A stretch of 64,000 nucleotides of DNA from an uncultured Bacteroidales bacterium (GCA_900317055.1 ONFF01000003.1:1-64000), one strand, 5' to 3'. Counted from the first letter of the stretch, positions 52,826 through 61,117 are shown. The notes: a model not told the origin generated them from the sequence alone. Numbers and translations: made by a program.

Positions 52826-52860
52826 ATAAAGCCTCGACAACAAGTTTGTCGAGGCTTTAT
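52826..52860. terminator. Bidirectional terminator after infB
   Basis: ATAAAGCCTCGACAA pairs perfectly with TTGTCGAGGCTTTAT over 15 bp with a five-base loop. It lies between infB and the converging transglutaminase gene; the T-runs are short. Confidence 0.85.
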
Positions 52861-52882
52861 GTGTTATTCGGATGGTGATATA

Positions 52883-55435
52883 TTAAAGTTTCGCCATCAC
52901 CTTCAGCAACTGCTCACCCAAGCCAATAGTGTAGCCCTGCTTAACAAACACCACCTCACTATTGGCATTGCCGATGATGAAGATGGGGCGGATGTCGGTG
53001 TTGAGGTGCAGACCGTCAACGATTTCGTCGCGTATCTCACCTTCATCTATGCCGTAGACGATGCCTTCGGGCAACTCGCTGAAATTCTTCAATTTGAATT
53101 TGTCGTAGTCGGCTTTGTCGCTGAAGACAAAGACTATCGGCAAGTTGCTCTCTTCAAATTCCTTGCGGAAGGCGGCGATGTCCTGCATGGCATGGGTGGT
53201 GGGTTCGCTGCCTTGGTCCAAAAGGCCGAGGATGAAATAGCTGTCTTTGATCAGTTGTTTCGGGTTGCCTTTTTCGCCCGTTTCAGGGTCGGTGAATTTG
53301 CTGTCCGCATAGTAGCTTCCTATGACGCGAAGTTCATTGTCGGGCTGGCGCAAAACGAGGTTCACTTGCGTGGTCTCACCCGCCTTGATGGTGAAAAACT
53401 CGCTGTGGGTCAGGGCTGTGCCGTCTTCCAAACGAGTGCCTGCCGTGAGGATGTAATAGCCTTCATCCAAAGGCGTAGGATGCTCGAAAGAGGAGAGCAT
53501 CATGCCATCGTCGATACCAGGGTCTTTGGCGTCGTAGGCCAAGAGGCGGAAGCTGTTGCCGTCGAACTTCTTGATGCTGAAATGCGTGTAGTATTTCGGG
53601 TCGGACACAGAGGCGATGGGGAAATAATGGATGTCCAGGTAGCCAATGGCAGTGCTAGTTGGCTCAGCGGCTTCAAAGTCCACATTGGTCCATTCCTTTC
53701 CAAAGTATTGCACATTGCCGTTCACGGGGTTGATTTGTGCCGCGATGCCCAAACTGCGTGCCATGCTGACGAAGAAGATGTCGCGCGAGTGGTGGTCGGC
53801 TTTGCGGGCTTTCAGCACACCCAAAGGTGAAATGGGAATGCGTTGTAAAGCCAAGTTATCGTCGGCGTGTATGTTTTTCTTCACCCAATTGACCAATAGG
53901 TCGGGATTGTCATGGTATTGATGTCTCTCCGCTTCAGGGAAGAACTCGGAAAGGGTTTTGCGGTAAGGCACAATCATTTCATTGCTCACGCGTGGATTGA
54001 GAATGTACTGAGCGTAATGCTCAGGCGGCATGGAGATGATGGATTGCTCGAGACCAGGCGTGTTGTCGAGATGGTCTTTCAGCACCTCAAGGCTGACATC
54101 GCGCAAGTCTTTGTCGGAGATATTGCTGAGCAGCTCCACGGCCTTGATCTCTTGGCCCTTGTCTTGGGCGTATTTCACAAAGTCGGCGATGGTCTGGTAG
54201 TTGCCCCAGGTCTTTTCGTAGATGCTGCACAGCTTTTTGTTGCCCGTGTTCATAATCTCTTCCATCTGGACTTTCTTGCAGTCGGCGACGTAGGCGTTGC
54301 GCAGCGAGTCTTCAAAGGCTATGCGGCGGTCGTTTTCGGCACGCATCTCAGCCGTCACCTCGGGCAAGACGCTGGTCGGGGCGGGTGGAACCATATCGAA
54401 TTCAAAGATGTCGTTTTGGCCTTGCTCATGGTCGAGGGTGATGGTGATGTTGTCTTTCTCGCCCGACTTGAACACTTGGAAACCGAATTTGCCGTCTTTG
54501 GCGGCATAGGCCATCATACAGCCCAAGCCAGAGGTAAGCCAAGTCTGGCCATTCTCATCGGTTGTCTTGGTGACCACGGTGCAAAACTCGGCATAGTTGT
54601 AGATCTTGAATTCCACGGGCAGGTTGGCTTGCGGTTTGCCGTCGTTGTCCACCACGGTAAAGGTAGTCTTGGCAGCCTTTCCATAGTTGCCCACCACATT
54701 GATTTCCGTGTAGTTGGCACTACGGCTGATGACCTCCTCTGGACTGTCGTAGTCGCCGAAGACTCGGGTGTGTAATAACAAGGTGCGCGACGCGGGCTCG
54801 TTGAACCAACCCAAGTCGAGGACGGGCTCAGGCTCGCAGGCGCCGAGAAAGTGCCAATTTCCATCTACCCAGGCCTCCACCCAGGCGTGGTTGTCGTCGC
54901 AATGGGCCCAGCGGGGGGTATAGACTTGTCGTGCCGGGATGCTCACGGTACGCAAAGCCGTCACCAGCAGCGTCGACTCCTCGCCGCAGCGTCCCCACGA
55001 GGTCTTGATGGTGGCCATAGGTGCGCTGGTACGGCTGTCGCTACCCTTGTAGTTGACATGCTCGTGGCACCAATGGTTCACTTCGAGGGCGGCATCATAT
55101 AAGGAAAGGTCTTTCACGCGGCCTTTCAGCTCCTCATAATAGGTGGCGCGGAAACGGTCGAGGTTCTCATTGTTGACGCGCACAGGCACTACGAAATGCT
55201 TGAACTCGCGCTCGGGGATGCTGTTGCCCCATGGCATTTCCTGTTTGGCGAGGAAGGCATAATGGACGCACTCGCGGTAGTATTCCTCAGAATAATCCAC
55301 ACTATCGCCGAGTGGCATGTATTGGTAAAGGAATTCCAAGGCTGCTTTTTCATTGAAAGCCATTTCCTTTTCTGACGAACAGGCCGTGACAAGCAAGGCA
55401 AAGGCAGTAATGAGAATGAATAAGGTGTTTTTCAT
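52883..55435 (-). CDS. Transglutaminase-core lipoprotein with thioredoxin-like tail
   Basis: The product has 850 residues. The start at 55435 gives a lipoprotein signal (MKNTLFILITAFALLVTACSS); an ATG three codons earlier is possible. The transglutaminase core has Cys150 in GRCGEES and His183 in DDNHAWVEAWV, with the Asp in WHFLGACEPEP-adjacent sequence. A carboxypeptidase-like jelly-roll (~250-330) and a long helical region follow. The C-terminal ~120 residues look like a thioredoxin fold (PIVFVFSDKADYDKF, RPIFIIGNANSEVVF) but lack a CxxC pair. Such proteins may process peptides or cell-wall fragments in the periplasm; the substrate is unknown. Confidence 0.87.
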   Translation of the reverse strand: MKNTLFILITAFALLVTACSSEKEMAFNEKAALEFLYQYMPLGDSVDYSEEYYRECVHYAFLAKQEMPWGNSIPEREFKHFVVPVRVNNENLDRFRATYYEELKGRVKDLSLYDAALEVNHWCHEHVNYKGSDSRTSAPMATIKTSWGRCGEESTLLVTALRTVSIPARQVYTPRWAHCDDNHAWVEAWVDGNWHFLGACEPEPVLDLGWFNEPASRTLLLHTRVFGDYDSPEEVISRSANYTEINVVGNYGKAAKTTFTVVDNDGKPQANLPVEFKIYNYAEFCTVVTKTTDENGQTWLTSGLGCMMAYAAKDGKFGFQVFKSGEKDNITITLDHEQGQNDIFEFDMVPPAPTSVLPEVTAEMRAENDRRIAFEDSLRNAYVADCKKVQMEEIMNTGNKKLCSIYEKTWGNYQTIADFVKYAQDKGQEIKAVELLSNISDKDLRDVSLEVLKDHLDNTPGLEQSIISMPPEHYAQYILNPRVSNEMIVPYRKTLSEFFPEAERHQYHDNPDLLVNWVKKNIHADDNLALQRIPISPLGVLKARKADHHSRDIFFVSMARSLGIAAQINPVNGNVQYFGKEWTNVDFEAAEPTSTAIGYLDIHYFPIASVSDPKYYTHFSIKKFDGNSFRLLAYDAKDPGIDDGMMLSSFEHPTPLDEGYYILTAGTRLEDGTALTHSEFFTIKAGETTQVNLVLRQPDNELRVIGSYYADSKFTDPETGEKGNPKQLIKDSYFILGLLDQGSEPTTHAMQDIAAFRKEFEESNLPIVFVFSDKADYDKFKLKNFSELPEGIVYGIDEGEIRDEIVDGLHLNTDIRPIFIIGNANSEVVFVKQGYTIGLGEQLLKVMAKL

Positions 55436-55452
55436 GACGGTCATATTTTGTG

Positions 55453-55460
55453 CAAAGGTA
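55453..55460 (-). promoter_or_regulatory. -7 element of the transglutaminase lipoprotein gene
   Basis: The minus strand reads TACCTTTG, 17 bases before the start codon, implying a very short leader. Confidence 0.6.
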
Positions 55461-55472
55461 GTAATTAATGCA

Positions 55473-55500
55473 AAAAAGGTGGTAAACCTACCACCTTTTT
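55473..55500 (-). terminator. Terminator after the ATP-grasp gene
   Basis: AAAAAGGTGGTA pairs with TACCACCTTTTT around AACC; on the minus strand a T-run follows. It ends the unit that includes the ATP-grasp gene. Confidence 0.85.
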
Positions 55501-55506
55501 GTCAAC

Positions 55507-55547
55507 ATTATTTCTGGATCGCTTCGTGCCTCGCGATGACGCGAAGC
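55507..55547. repeat. Repeat of the GCTTC...GCCTCGC-TGACG family, compact copy
   Basis: CTGGATCGCTTCGTGCCTCG is followed by CGATGACGCGAAGCG; GCGAAGCG can pair with CGCTTC. It is related to the copy at 25625-25686. Confidence 0.6.
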
Positions 55548-55560
55548 GACGACATGTATA

Positions 55561-56712
55561 CTACACCATAAACTCTTCCAAAGAAGAGAACAGGATTTCT
55601 TTCAATTCCTCTTTATGTTCGGGCGTGGTCTGTGTGAACAGGAAGCCCCAGATGCTCATGGCAGGGTTCATGATGTCGCGGGTCTCCAACACGCCATGGA
55701 AGTGCCGCTTGATGCGTTCGAAGTCCAAGGCGCGGTTGGTGTCGTAAGGTTTGTCCAGGACAATGAAGCTGAACACGTCGTTCTCGATGCCGTTCCACAT
55801 GGTGGCATAGTCGGGACGAATGCCCTCAAAATAGCACTGTACGGGCAGTAGATGGCAGGTGTGACGCGTCAAGTCGTTGAGGCACATGCCAGCAAAACGC
55901 AGCGGGTTGACCTCAATCGGGATGGCGCGACCCGAGTGCTTGTCGACGCGGAACTCCACATGCATCGGGAAGTTATTCAATCCAAGCACACCGTTCAAGT
56001 CGATGCAGAACTGGTTGAAAGCCGGATAGTTGGCTTCGAAGATTTGCTTACTCATGCAGTAGAGGCGGTCGCTGACGTCGGTCTCGCTCTTGAAGATGTG
56101 GTGGAAGATGTTGATGATGTTGGGCTTGCCCTCGGCATCATAATAGGCGTCCACGGCATATTCCTCGCCTTCGATGAACTGTTCCAACACGAACTTCTCG
56201 CTGCGCACCACGGTCTCGGGGAACACGGCGCACTGCTTGGCGAAGTTGTGGTCGATGTCATCCAAAGCGGCCTGCCATTCAGTCTTATTGCGGACAATAT
56301 ACACACCCACGCTAAGGAAGCCGACAGCAGGTTTCAGCACCAACGGTAGCGGCAACTCGTCAGGGTTGAGGCTGCGCAAGGCTTTCATCTCCACCTCTTT
56401 GTAGTAGAAGTCGGGGTAAATCTGCTGGCAGATGCGCCGGAAAGCGGCCTTATCTTTCAGGATTTTGACCTTCTTCACCAGTTCCGACTCAGGCAACTGT
56501 GCATAAAGCCATACTAAGGCGTTCTCCGAGACAGCATACAACTGATGACTTTGTTCGTATTTCTCGACAAAAGCCTTGTCATCCAAAAGGTTAAGGTGAT
56601 TGCTTTGCTGCTTCAGCACCTCGGCCATGTCGTTATGTAAAACGGGGATTTGTTTTTCCTCCAAATAGGCCACCAGCGGGGAGGATACGTATGGTTTTTC
56701 TAAAATGATCAT
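55561..56712 (-). CDS. ATP-grasp domain protein
   Basis: The product has 383 residues with no signal peptide. ATP-grasp features are LPLVLKPAVGFLSVGVYIV (nucleotide-binding lysine and glycine loop), FVLEQFIEGEEYAVDAYYD and the metal-binding PIEVNPLRFAG. The family joins a carboxylate to an amine or thiol with ATP. Relatives act in peptide-ligase or carboxylase reactions; the substrate is not recognisable here. The gene stands alone, 56 bases after purA on the same strand, with a perfect 28-bp palindrome between them. A terminator follows it. Confidence 0.82.
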   Translation of the reverse strand: MIILEKPYVSSPLVAYLEEKQIPVLHNDMAEVLKQQSNHLNLLDDKAFVEKYEQSHQLYAVSENALVWLYAQLPESELVKKVKILKDKAAFRRICQQIYPDFYYKEVEMKALRSLNPDELPLPLVLKPAVGFLSVGVYIVRNKTEWQAALDDIDHNFAKQCAVFPETVVRSEKFVLEQFIEGEEYAVDAYYDAEGKPNIINIFHHIFKSETDVSDRLYCMSKQIFEANYPAFNQFCIDLNGVLGLNNFPMHVEFRVDKHSGRAIPIEVNPLRFAGMCLNDLTRHTCHLLPVQCYFEGIRPDYATMWNGIENDVFSFIVLDKPYDTNRALDFERIKRHFHGVLETRDIMNPAMSIWGFLFTQTTPEHKEELKEILFSSLEEFMV

Positions 56713-56736
56713 TGTTTAATTATTATTGCGTGGTTT

Positions 56737-56764
56737 GTAGAGACGTAGCGCGCTACGTCTCTAC
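56737..56764. repeat. Perfect 28-bp palindrome, GTAGAGACG family
   Basis: GTAGAGACGTAGCG is followed at once by its reverse complement, CGCTACGTCTCTAC. It lies between purA and the ATP-grasp gene. Its core matches the terminator hairpin at 39139-39179. Confidence 0.9.
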
Positions 56765-56768
56765 CAGT

Positions 56769-58046
56769 TTATCTCAAAATATTCTGTGTTCTATCCGGTC
56801 CGTACGAAACGAATTTGATCGGCACGCCGATGTAATCCTCAATGAATTTGATGTAGTCTTCCAATTTATGCGGAATCTTGCCTTCAATCTTCTGCTGCCA
56901 GCCCGGAATCTCTGTGTAAACGGGTTCCATGGTCTCAGTACAGGCGGCAAAAGGCAAGTGCTTGGTCTCTTGGCCGTTGTAACGGTAGGCGGTGGCGACT
57001 TTCAAGGTGGCGAAGTCATCCATCACGTCGCTCTTCATCATCATCAGGTCGGTGACGCCACTGAGCATGACGGCATATTTCAGTGCGGGCAGGTCGAGCC
57101 AGCCGCAGCGACGTGGGCGGCCTGTGGTGGCACCAAACTCGTGCCCGTTCTGGCGGAGCATCTCACCAGTCTCATCAAACAACTCAGTGGGGAAGGGGCC
57201 TGTGCCTACGCGGGTACAGTAGGCCTTGAAGATACCATACACCTTGCCCACGCGGCTCGGGGCAATGCCCAAGCCGGAGCAAACACCAGCGGCGATGACA
57301 TTCGAAGAAGTCACAAAGGGATAGCTGCCAAAGTCCACATCGAGCATGGAGCCTTGGGCGCCTTCGGCAAGCACTCTCTTGCCATTGTCAAGGGCCTCGT
57401 TGATGAAGTATTCGCCGTCAACGAACTGGTATTGTTTCAGATATTCGATGCCCTCAAACCACAGCTTTTCATACTCAGCGAAATCGAGACCGTCGAGTTG
57501 GAAGCCCTGCATCTCGAAGCCGAGGCCGGCGATTTGCTGCAGATGGGCTTTCTTCAGGCTTTCGTATTTCTCGCGGAAGTCGGCGGAATTGATGTCACCG
57601 ATGCGGAGCCCCCTGCGGGCGGTCTTGTCGGTGTAGGTCGGGCCAATGCCTTTCAGCGTGGTGCCGACTTTCATCTTGCCCAAAGCCTTCTCGTTGGCGG
57701 CATCCATGGCGCGATGCGTCGGCAGGATGAGATGGGCGCGGTTGGCAATCATCAGAGTCTTGCGCAGGTCGAAGCCAGCTTCACGCAGACCTTCGATTTC
57801 ACCTTTTAATATATGTGGCTCAATGATGACGCCGTTGCCAATGAGGTTGATGCAACCAGGGGTGAGCACGCCAGATGGGATATTGTGCAACACGAATTTC
57901 TTGCCTTCAAACTCGATGGTATGGCCGGCATTGGGACCGCCTTGGAAGCGGCAGACAATGTCATAATTCGGGGTGAGTGCATCGACTACTTTGCCTTTGC
58001 CTTCGTCGCCCCATTGTAAGCCGAGGAGTATGTCTAGTTTGTTCAT
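56769..58046 (-). CDS. purA: Adenylosuccinate synthetase
   Basis: The product has 425 residues. Signatures are complete: LGLQWGDEGKGKVVD (P-loop), FQGGPNAGHTI with the catalytic His, GIGPTYTDKTARRGLRIGD and GTGPFPTE. It joins IMP and aspartate with GTP in AMP synthesis. The upstream Fur-family gene is 105 bases away, across a repeat. Confidence 0.97.
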   Translation of the reverse strand: MNKLDILLGLQWGDEGKGKVVDALTPNYDIVCRFQGGPNAGHTIEFEGKKFVLHNIPSGVLTPGCINLIGNGVIIEPHILKGEIEGLREAGFDLRKTLMIANRAHLILPTHRAMDAANEKALGKMKVGTTLKGIGPTYTDKTARRGLRIGDINSADFREKYESLKKAHLQQIAGLGFEMQGFQLDGLDFAEYEKLWFEGIEYLKQYQFVDGEYFINEALDNGKRVLAEGAQGSMLDVDFGSYPFVTSSNVIAAGVCSGLGIAPSRVGKVYGIFKAYCTRVGTGPFPTELFDETGEMLRQNGHEFGATTGRPRRCGWLDLPALKYAVMLSGVTDLMMMKSDVMDDFATLKVATAYRYNGQETKHLPFAACTETMEPVYTEIPGWQQKIEGKIPHKLEDYIKFIEDYIGVPIKFVSYGPDRTQNILR

Positions 58047-58059
58047 ATTTCTTTTTTTT

Positions 58060-58140
58060 GCTTTCAGCTTTCAGCTCTCAGCAATCAGCTTTCGGCAGGC
58101 TAAATCTAGCTGATAGCTGACTGCTGATGGCTGACAGCCA
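58060..58140. repeat. AGCTGATAGCTGA-type repeat between fur-family gene and purA
   Basis: CTTTCAGCTTTCAGCTCTCA and related units face GCTGATAGCTGACTGCTGA and GGCTGACAGCC; the two halves are inverted and can pair. It is the same family as 13364-13425. Confidence 0.7.
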
Positions 58141-58151
58141 ATTATTTACTA

Positions 58152-58595
58152 TCAATTCTTCTTGTGTCCGTAAAAAATCAACGAATGATGCGTAATCTCA
58201 ACACCCAATTGCTCCTCAATCGACCGTTGTATCTCAAGCAGTCGCGGGTCGCAAAACTCCATGACGGTCTCCGTCTCCAAATCGATGAAATGGTCGTGTT
58301 GACGGAACTTGTAGGAGCGTTCGTACTGCGCGCAGTTGTGTCCAAACTGGTGTTTGATGACCAGACCGCAGTCGAGTAGCAAGTCGATGGTATTATATAA
58401 GGTGGCCCGACTGACGCGGTACTTGTTGTCTTTCATTTGGTTGTACAACGAGTCGATGTCGAAATGACCATTGGTCGAGTAAATCTCCTTAAGGATGGCA
58501 AAACGCTCTGGAGTCTTGCGAAGCTTCCTCCGTTGCAGGTAATCGACAAATAACTTCTTGACAGCCAGGTAGGTGTTGTCGAATGAGTCTTTCAT
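58152..58595 (-). CDS. Fur-family transcriptional regulator
   Basis: The product has 147 residues. A winged helix (RKTPERFAILKEIYSTNGHFDIDSLYNQMKDNKYRVSRATLYNTIDLLLDCGLV) is followed by the dimerisation domain with the HDHFIDLET metal segment. The structural-zinc CxxC pairs of Fur and PerR are missing: the usual CxxC after HDHL reads DLET. It could sense iron, manganese or peroxide; the residues do not decide. A palindrome-like site covers its own promoter. It lies between RSH and purA on the same strand. Confidence 0.88.
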   Translation of the reverse strand: MKDSFDNTYLAVKKLFVDYLQRRKLRKTPERFAILKEIYSTNGHFDIDSLYNQMKDNKYRVSRATLYNTIDLLLDCGLVIKHQFGHNCAQYERSYKFRQHDHFIDLETETVMEFCDPRLLEIQRSIEEQLGVEITHHSLIFYGHKKN

Positions 58596-58619
58596 TTTTT
58601 TTTACGTCGTGATGAGGCG

Positions 58620-58653
58620 CAAAGGTAAGAATTATTTTCAGATTGATTCTAAA
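58620..58653 (-). promoter_or_regulatory. Promoter and Fur/PerR-box-like site of the Fur-family gene
   Basis: On the minus strand the -7 is TACCTTTG (58620-58627). Upstream, TTTAGAATCAATCTGAAA (58636-58653) is an imperfect inverted repeat (10 of 18 positions symmetric) resembling a PerR or Fur box, where a -33 element would lie. Autoregulation is an inference. Confidence 0.5.
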
Positions 58654-58670
58654 TAGTTTGAATTATTTTG

Positions 58671-58720
58671 AAGGCATAGATTCCAAACCCACAGACCCAA
58701 GCGTGGAATGACATGCCTTT
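58671..58720 (-). repeat. Covarying-arm hairpin repeat, copy E (inverted)
   Basis: AAGGCATAGATTCC pairs with GGAATGACATGCCTT; the outer arm AAGGCAT/ATGCCTT is perfect. Confidence 0.85.
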
Positions 58721-58735
58721 AAAAGTTAATTGTCC

Positions 58736-58789
58736 GACCTCTTATGTCATTCCATGCAGAGGATGTGCGATTGGAATCTATAAGAGGTC
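58736..58789 (+). repeat. Covarying-arm hairpin repeat, copy F
   Basis: GACCTCTTATGTCATTCC pairs with GGAATCTATAAGAGGTC; the ten-base outer arm GACCTCTTAT/ATAAGAGGTC is perfect. It faces copy E. Confidence 0.9.
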
Positions 58790-58813
58790 GAGCAACAGAT
58801 GACCAATCTTTAA

Positions 58814-61012
58814 TTACTTGCTGTTTTTCCTCACCACCTTTTGGATTTCCTTCAGCTGGTTCAGTTTGGCCATCAGGTCGTCAAGTTCCTTGGTGTTGTG
58901 AACATAGATGGAGATGGCGGCTTCTACCACATCTTGCTTGGCCTCCATGTGGAGCGAGTGCAGGTTGAGTTGCATCTCGTTGGAGAGCAGGTTGGTCATG
59001 CGGTTGAGTAGTCCCTTGGTGTCCAAAGCCGTGATTTTCAGTTCTGCAAGGAAGGCAATCTCACTTTTGGGTTGCCATTTGGCTTTCACGATGTTGTTGC
59101 CGAAGCGCGATGAGAGCTGGATAGCCTTGGGACAGTTGCTCCTGTGGATTTGCAGGGGCTCACCGGGGAAACTGAAGGCGATGACATCGTCACCGGGGAT
59201 GGGGTTGCAGCAGGTCGAAACATTGAAGTCGAACTCGCCCGAAGTGGTGATGGACGGTGTTTCATCCTTTTCCTTGCTGTTGTTGCCCAAAAGTCCGAAA
59301 GTGATGTAGCGCACAAAACTGCTGCTGCTTGACTGGGGCTTCAGCACGCTGCGAATAAGACGCTCATCGATTTTTCCAGTGGCCACATTGTAATAAAAGT
59401 CGATGGTACTGGTAAGCTTTTCGGCCGCCATCACTTCGTTGCGGTTGACTTTCGATGGCTCCATGTCGAGCTTGCGCATGATTTCCTCATATTTCTTCTC
59501 GCCCTCTTCGCGGAAGCTACGGCGATATTCCTTGATGCCACTCTTGAGGCGCGACTTGGCTGTGGCCGTGGCCAAAAACTCGAACCATTTCTCCTGCGGA
59601 TGCTGCGATTCGGAGGTGATTATTTCCACCTGGTCACCTTTGGTGAGCTTGCGGTCGAGTTGGGCCAGTTGGTTGTTGACATTGGCCGCGATGCTGTGGT
59701 CGCCAATTTCGGAGTGGATGCTGTAGGCGAAGTCAAGCACGGTCGAGCCTTTGGGCAGCGTGATCATCCTGCCTTGTGGGGTGAAGACATAGATTTCATC
59801 GGAGAAGAGGTCGAGCTTGAAGTTGTCGACAAACTCGATGGCATTGTCCGATTCGCCGCTGATGAGGTCTTGGGCCTTTTTCAGCCATTCATCGAAACCA
59901 CTCTCAGTCGTATCGTTGTCGGTCTTGTATTTCCAATAGGCGGAGAAACCCTTCTCGGCAATTTCTTCCATGCGTTCGCTGCGGATTTGCACCTCGACCC
60001 AGTTGCCCGTCTGACCCATCACCACGGCGTGTAGCGATTCGTAGCCGTTGGCTTTCGGGAACGAGATCCAGTCCTTAAGCTTTTTGGTGTAGGGACGGTA
60101 GCAATTGGTCAGCACAGCATAGATTTTCCAGCATTCCATACGCTCTTCCTCCCTCGGGCAGTCAGTGATGAGGCGCACGATGAAGGAACCATACAGGTCT
60201 TCGAAGGCCAACTCCTTGTCCATCATGCGTTTCCATACCGAGTTGACAGAGCGTTCCTTGATTTCAGCCCTTGCTTTGATGCCGTTTTTCTTCAATTCGG
60301 CCTCAATGGGAGCAATAAAGTTGCGCAATTCGCCCATGCTTTTGCTACGCACATCATCCATGCGTTTCCGGATGTTGTAGTAGATGGTTGGGTTGGTATA
60401 TTTCAGCGACAGGTCTTCCAACTCGATTTGGATGGCATGTAGGCCGAGACGGTAGGCGAGGGGAGCGTAGATATAGGTGGTCTCAGAGGCGATTTTCAGC
60501 TGCTTGTGCTTGGGCATCGAGTCCAAGGTGCGCATGTTGTGCAAACGGTCACTGAGTTTTATGAGCACCACGCGGATGTCGTACGACAGTGAGGAGATGA
60601 CCTTCTTGAAATTCTCGGCCTGTGCGCTCTCGGCACCTTCCATGTTGGCGAACTTGGTGAGGCCGTCCACCACGCGCTCCACCTTTTCGCCGAACATCTC
60701 CTTGATGTCATCGAGGGTGTATTTCGTGTCTTCCACCACATCGTGCAGCAGGGCACAAATGATAGAGGTGCGGCCTAATCCGATGTCGTGGGCGGCGATA
60801 GTGGCCACCTCGATGGGGTGATAGATATAGGGCTCGCCCGAGCGGCGGCGCTGGTCCTTATGCGCTTCACAGGCGAAATAGAACGCCTTATCAACCATCT
60901 CAAGGTCTTGGGCTTCCTTGCGTGTATGCCAAGCGTCGATGAGACGCTGGTGTCGTCGCTCGATTTCTTCTTTTTCTTCTTTGGAATAAGTGTCGGGTAA
61001 AATGGGCATCAT
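58814..61012 (-). CDS. Bifunctional (p)ppGpp synthetase/hydrolase (RelA/SpoT homologue)
   Basis: The product has 732 residues. The start at 61012 is the first ATG (MMPILPDTYS); an in-frame TTG lies six bases earlier. The HD hydrolase domain is intact (YIYHPIEVATIAAH, HD at residues 90-91 in CALLHDVVEDT). The synthetase has DWISFPKANGYESLHAVVMG. TGS (~400-460, VFTPQGRMITLPKGSTVLDFAYSIHSEIG) and ACT (~660-732) regions follow. It therefore probably both makes and degrades the stringent alarmone. It is followed on its strand by the Fur-family gene, across repeats E-F. Confidence 0.95.
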   Translation of the reverse strand: MMPILPDTYSKEEKEEIERRHQRLIDAWHTRKEAQDLEMVDKAFYFACEAHKDQRRRSGEPYIYHPIEVATIAAHDIGLGRTSIICALLHDVVEDTKYTLDDIKEMFGEKVERVVDGLTKFANMEGAESAQAENFKKVISSLSYDIRVVLIKLSDRLHNMRTLDSMPKHKQLKIASETTYIYAPLAYRLGLHAIQIELEDLSLKYTNPTIYYNIRKRMDDVRSKSMGELRNFIAPIEAELKKNGIKARAEIKERSVNSVWKRMMDKELAFEDLYGSFIVRLITDCPREEERMECWKIYAVLTNCYRPYTKKLKDWISFPKANGYESLHAVVMGQTGNWVEVQIRSERMEEIAEKGFSAYWKYKTDNDTTESGFDEWLKKAQDLISGESDNAIEFVDNFKLDLFSDEIYVFTPQGRMITLPKGSTVLDFAYSIHSEIGDHSIAANVNNQLAQLDRKLTKGDQVEIITSESQHPQEKWFEFLATATAKSRLKSGIKEYRRSFREEGEKKYEEIMRKLDMEPSKVNRNEVMAAEKLTSTIDFYYNVATGKIDERLIRSVLKPQSSSSSFVRYITFGLLGNNSKEKDETPSITTSGEFDFNVSTCCNPIPGDDVIAFSFPGEPLQIHRSNCPKAIQLSSRFGNNIVKAKWQPKSEIAFLAELKITALDTKGLLNRMTNLLSNEMQLNLHSLHMEAKQDVVEAAISIYVHNTKELDDLMAKLNQLKEIQKVVRKNSK

Positions 61013-61035
61013 AGGCAATCGTCTTTTTCAAACCG

Positions 61036-61043
61036 CAAAATTA
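61036..61043 (-). promoter_or_regulatory. -7 element of the RSH gene
   Basis: The minus strand reads TAATTTTG, 23 bases before the chosen start. Confidence 0.6.
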
Positions 61044-61117
61044 TGCATATTCCTTTGCATTGCAGGCATCTTGGGTGGATTTTTTTGCAGGTTGAGGCGG
61101 GATTTTTGGAAAATTTG

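Noticed and set aside
50966-52843. Open frame of about 625 codons on the minus strand across infB
   Set aside because: It lies wholly opposite the GTPase and barrel domains of IF-2, encodes no recognisable protein, and is explained by the codon bias of infB.
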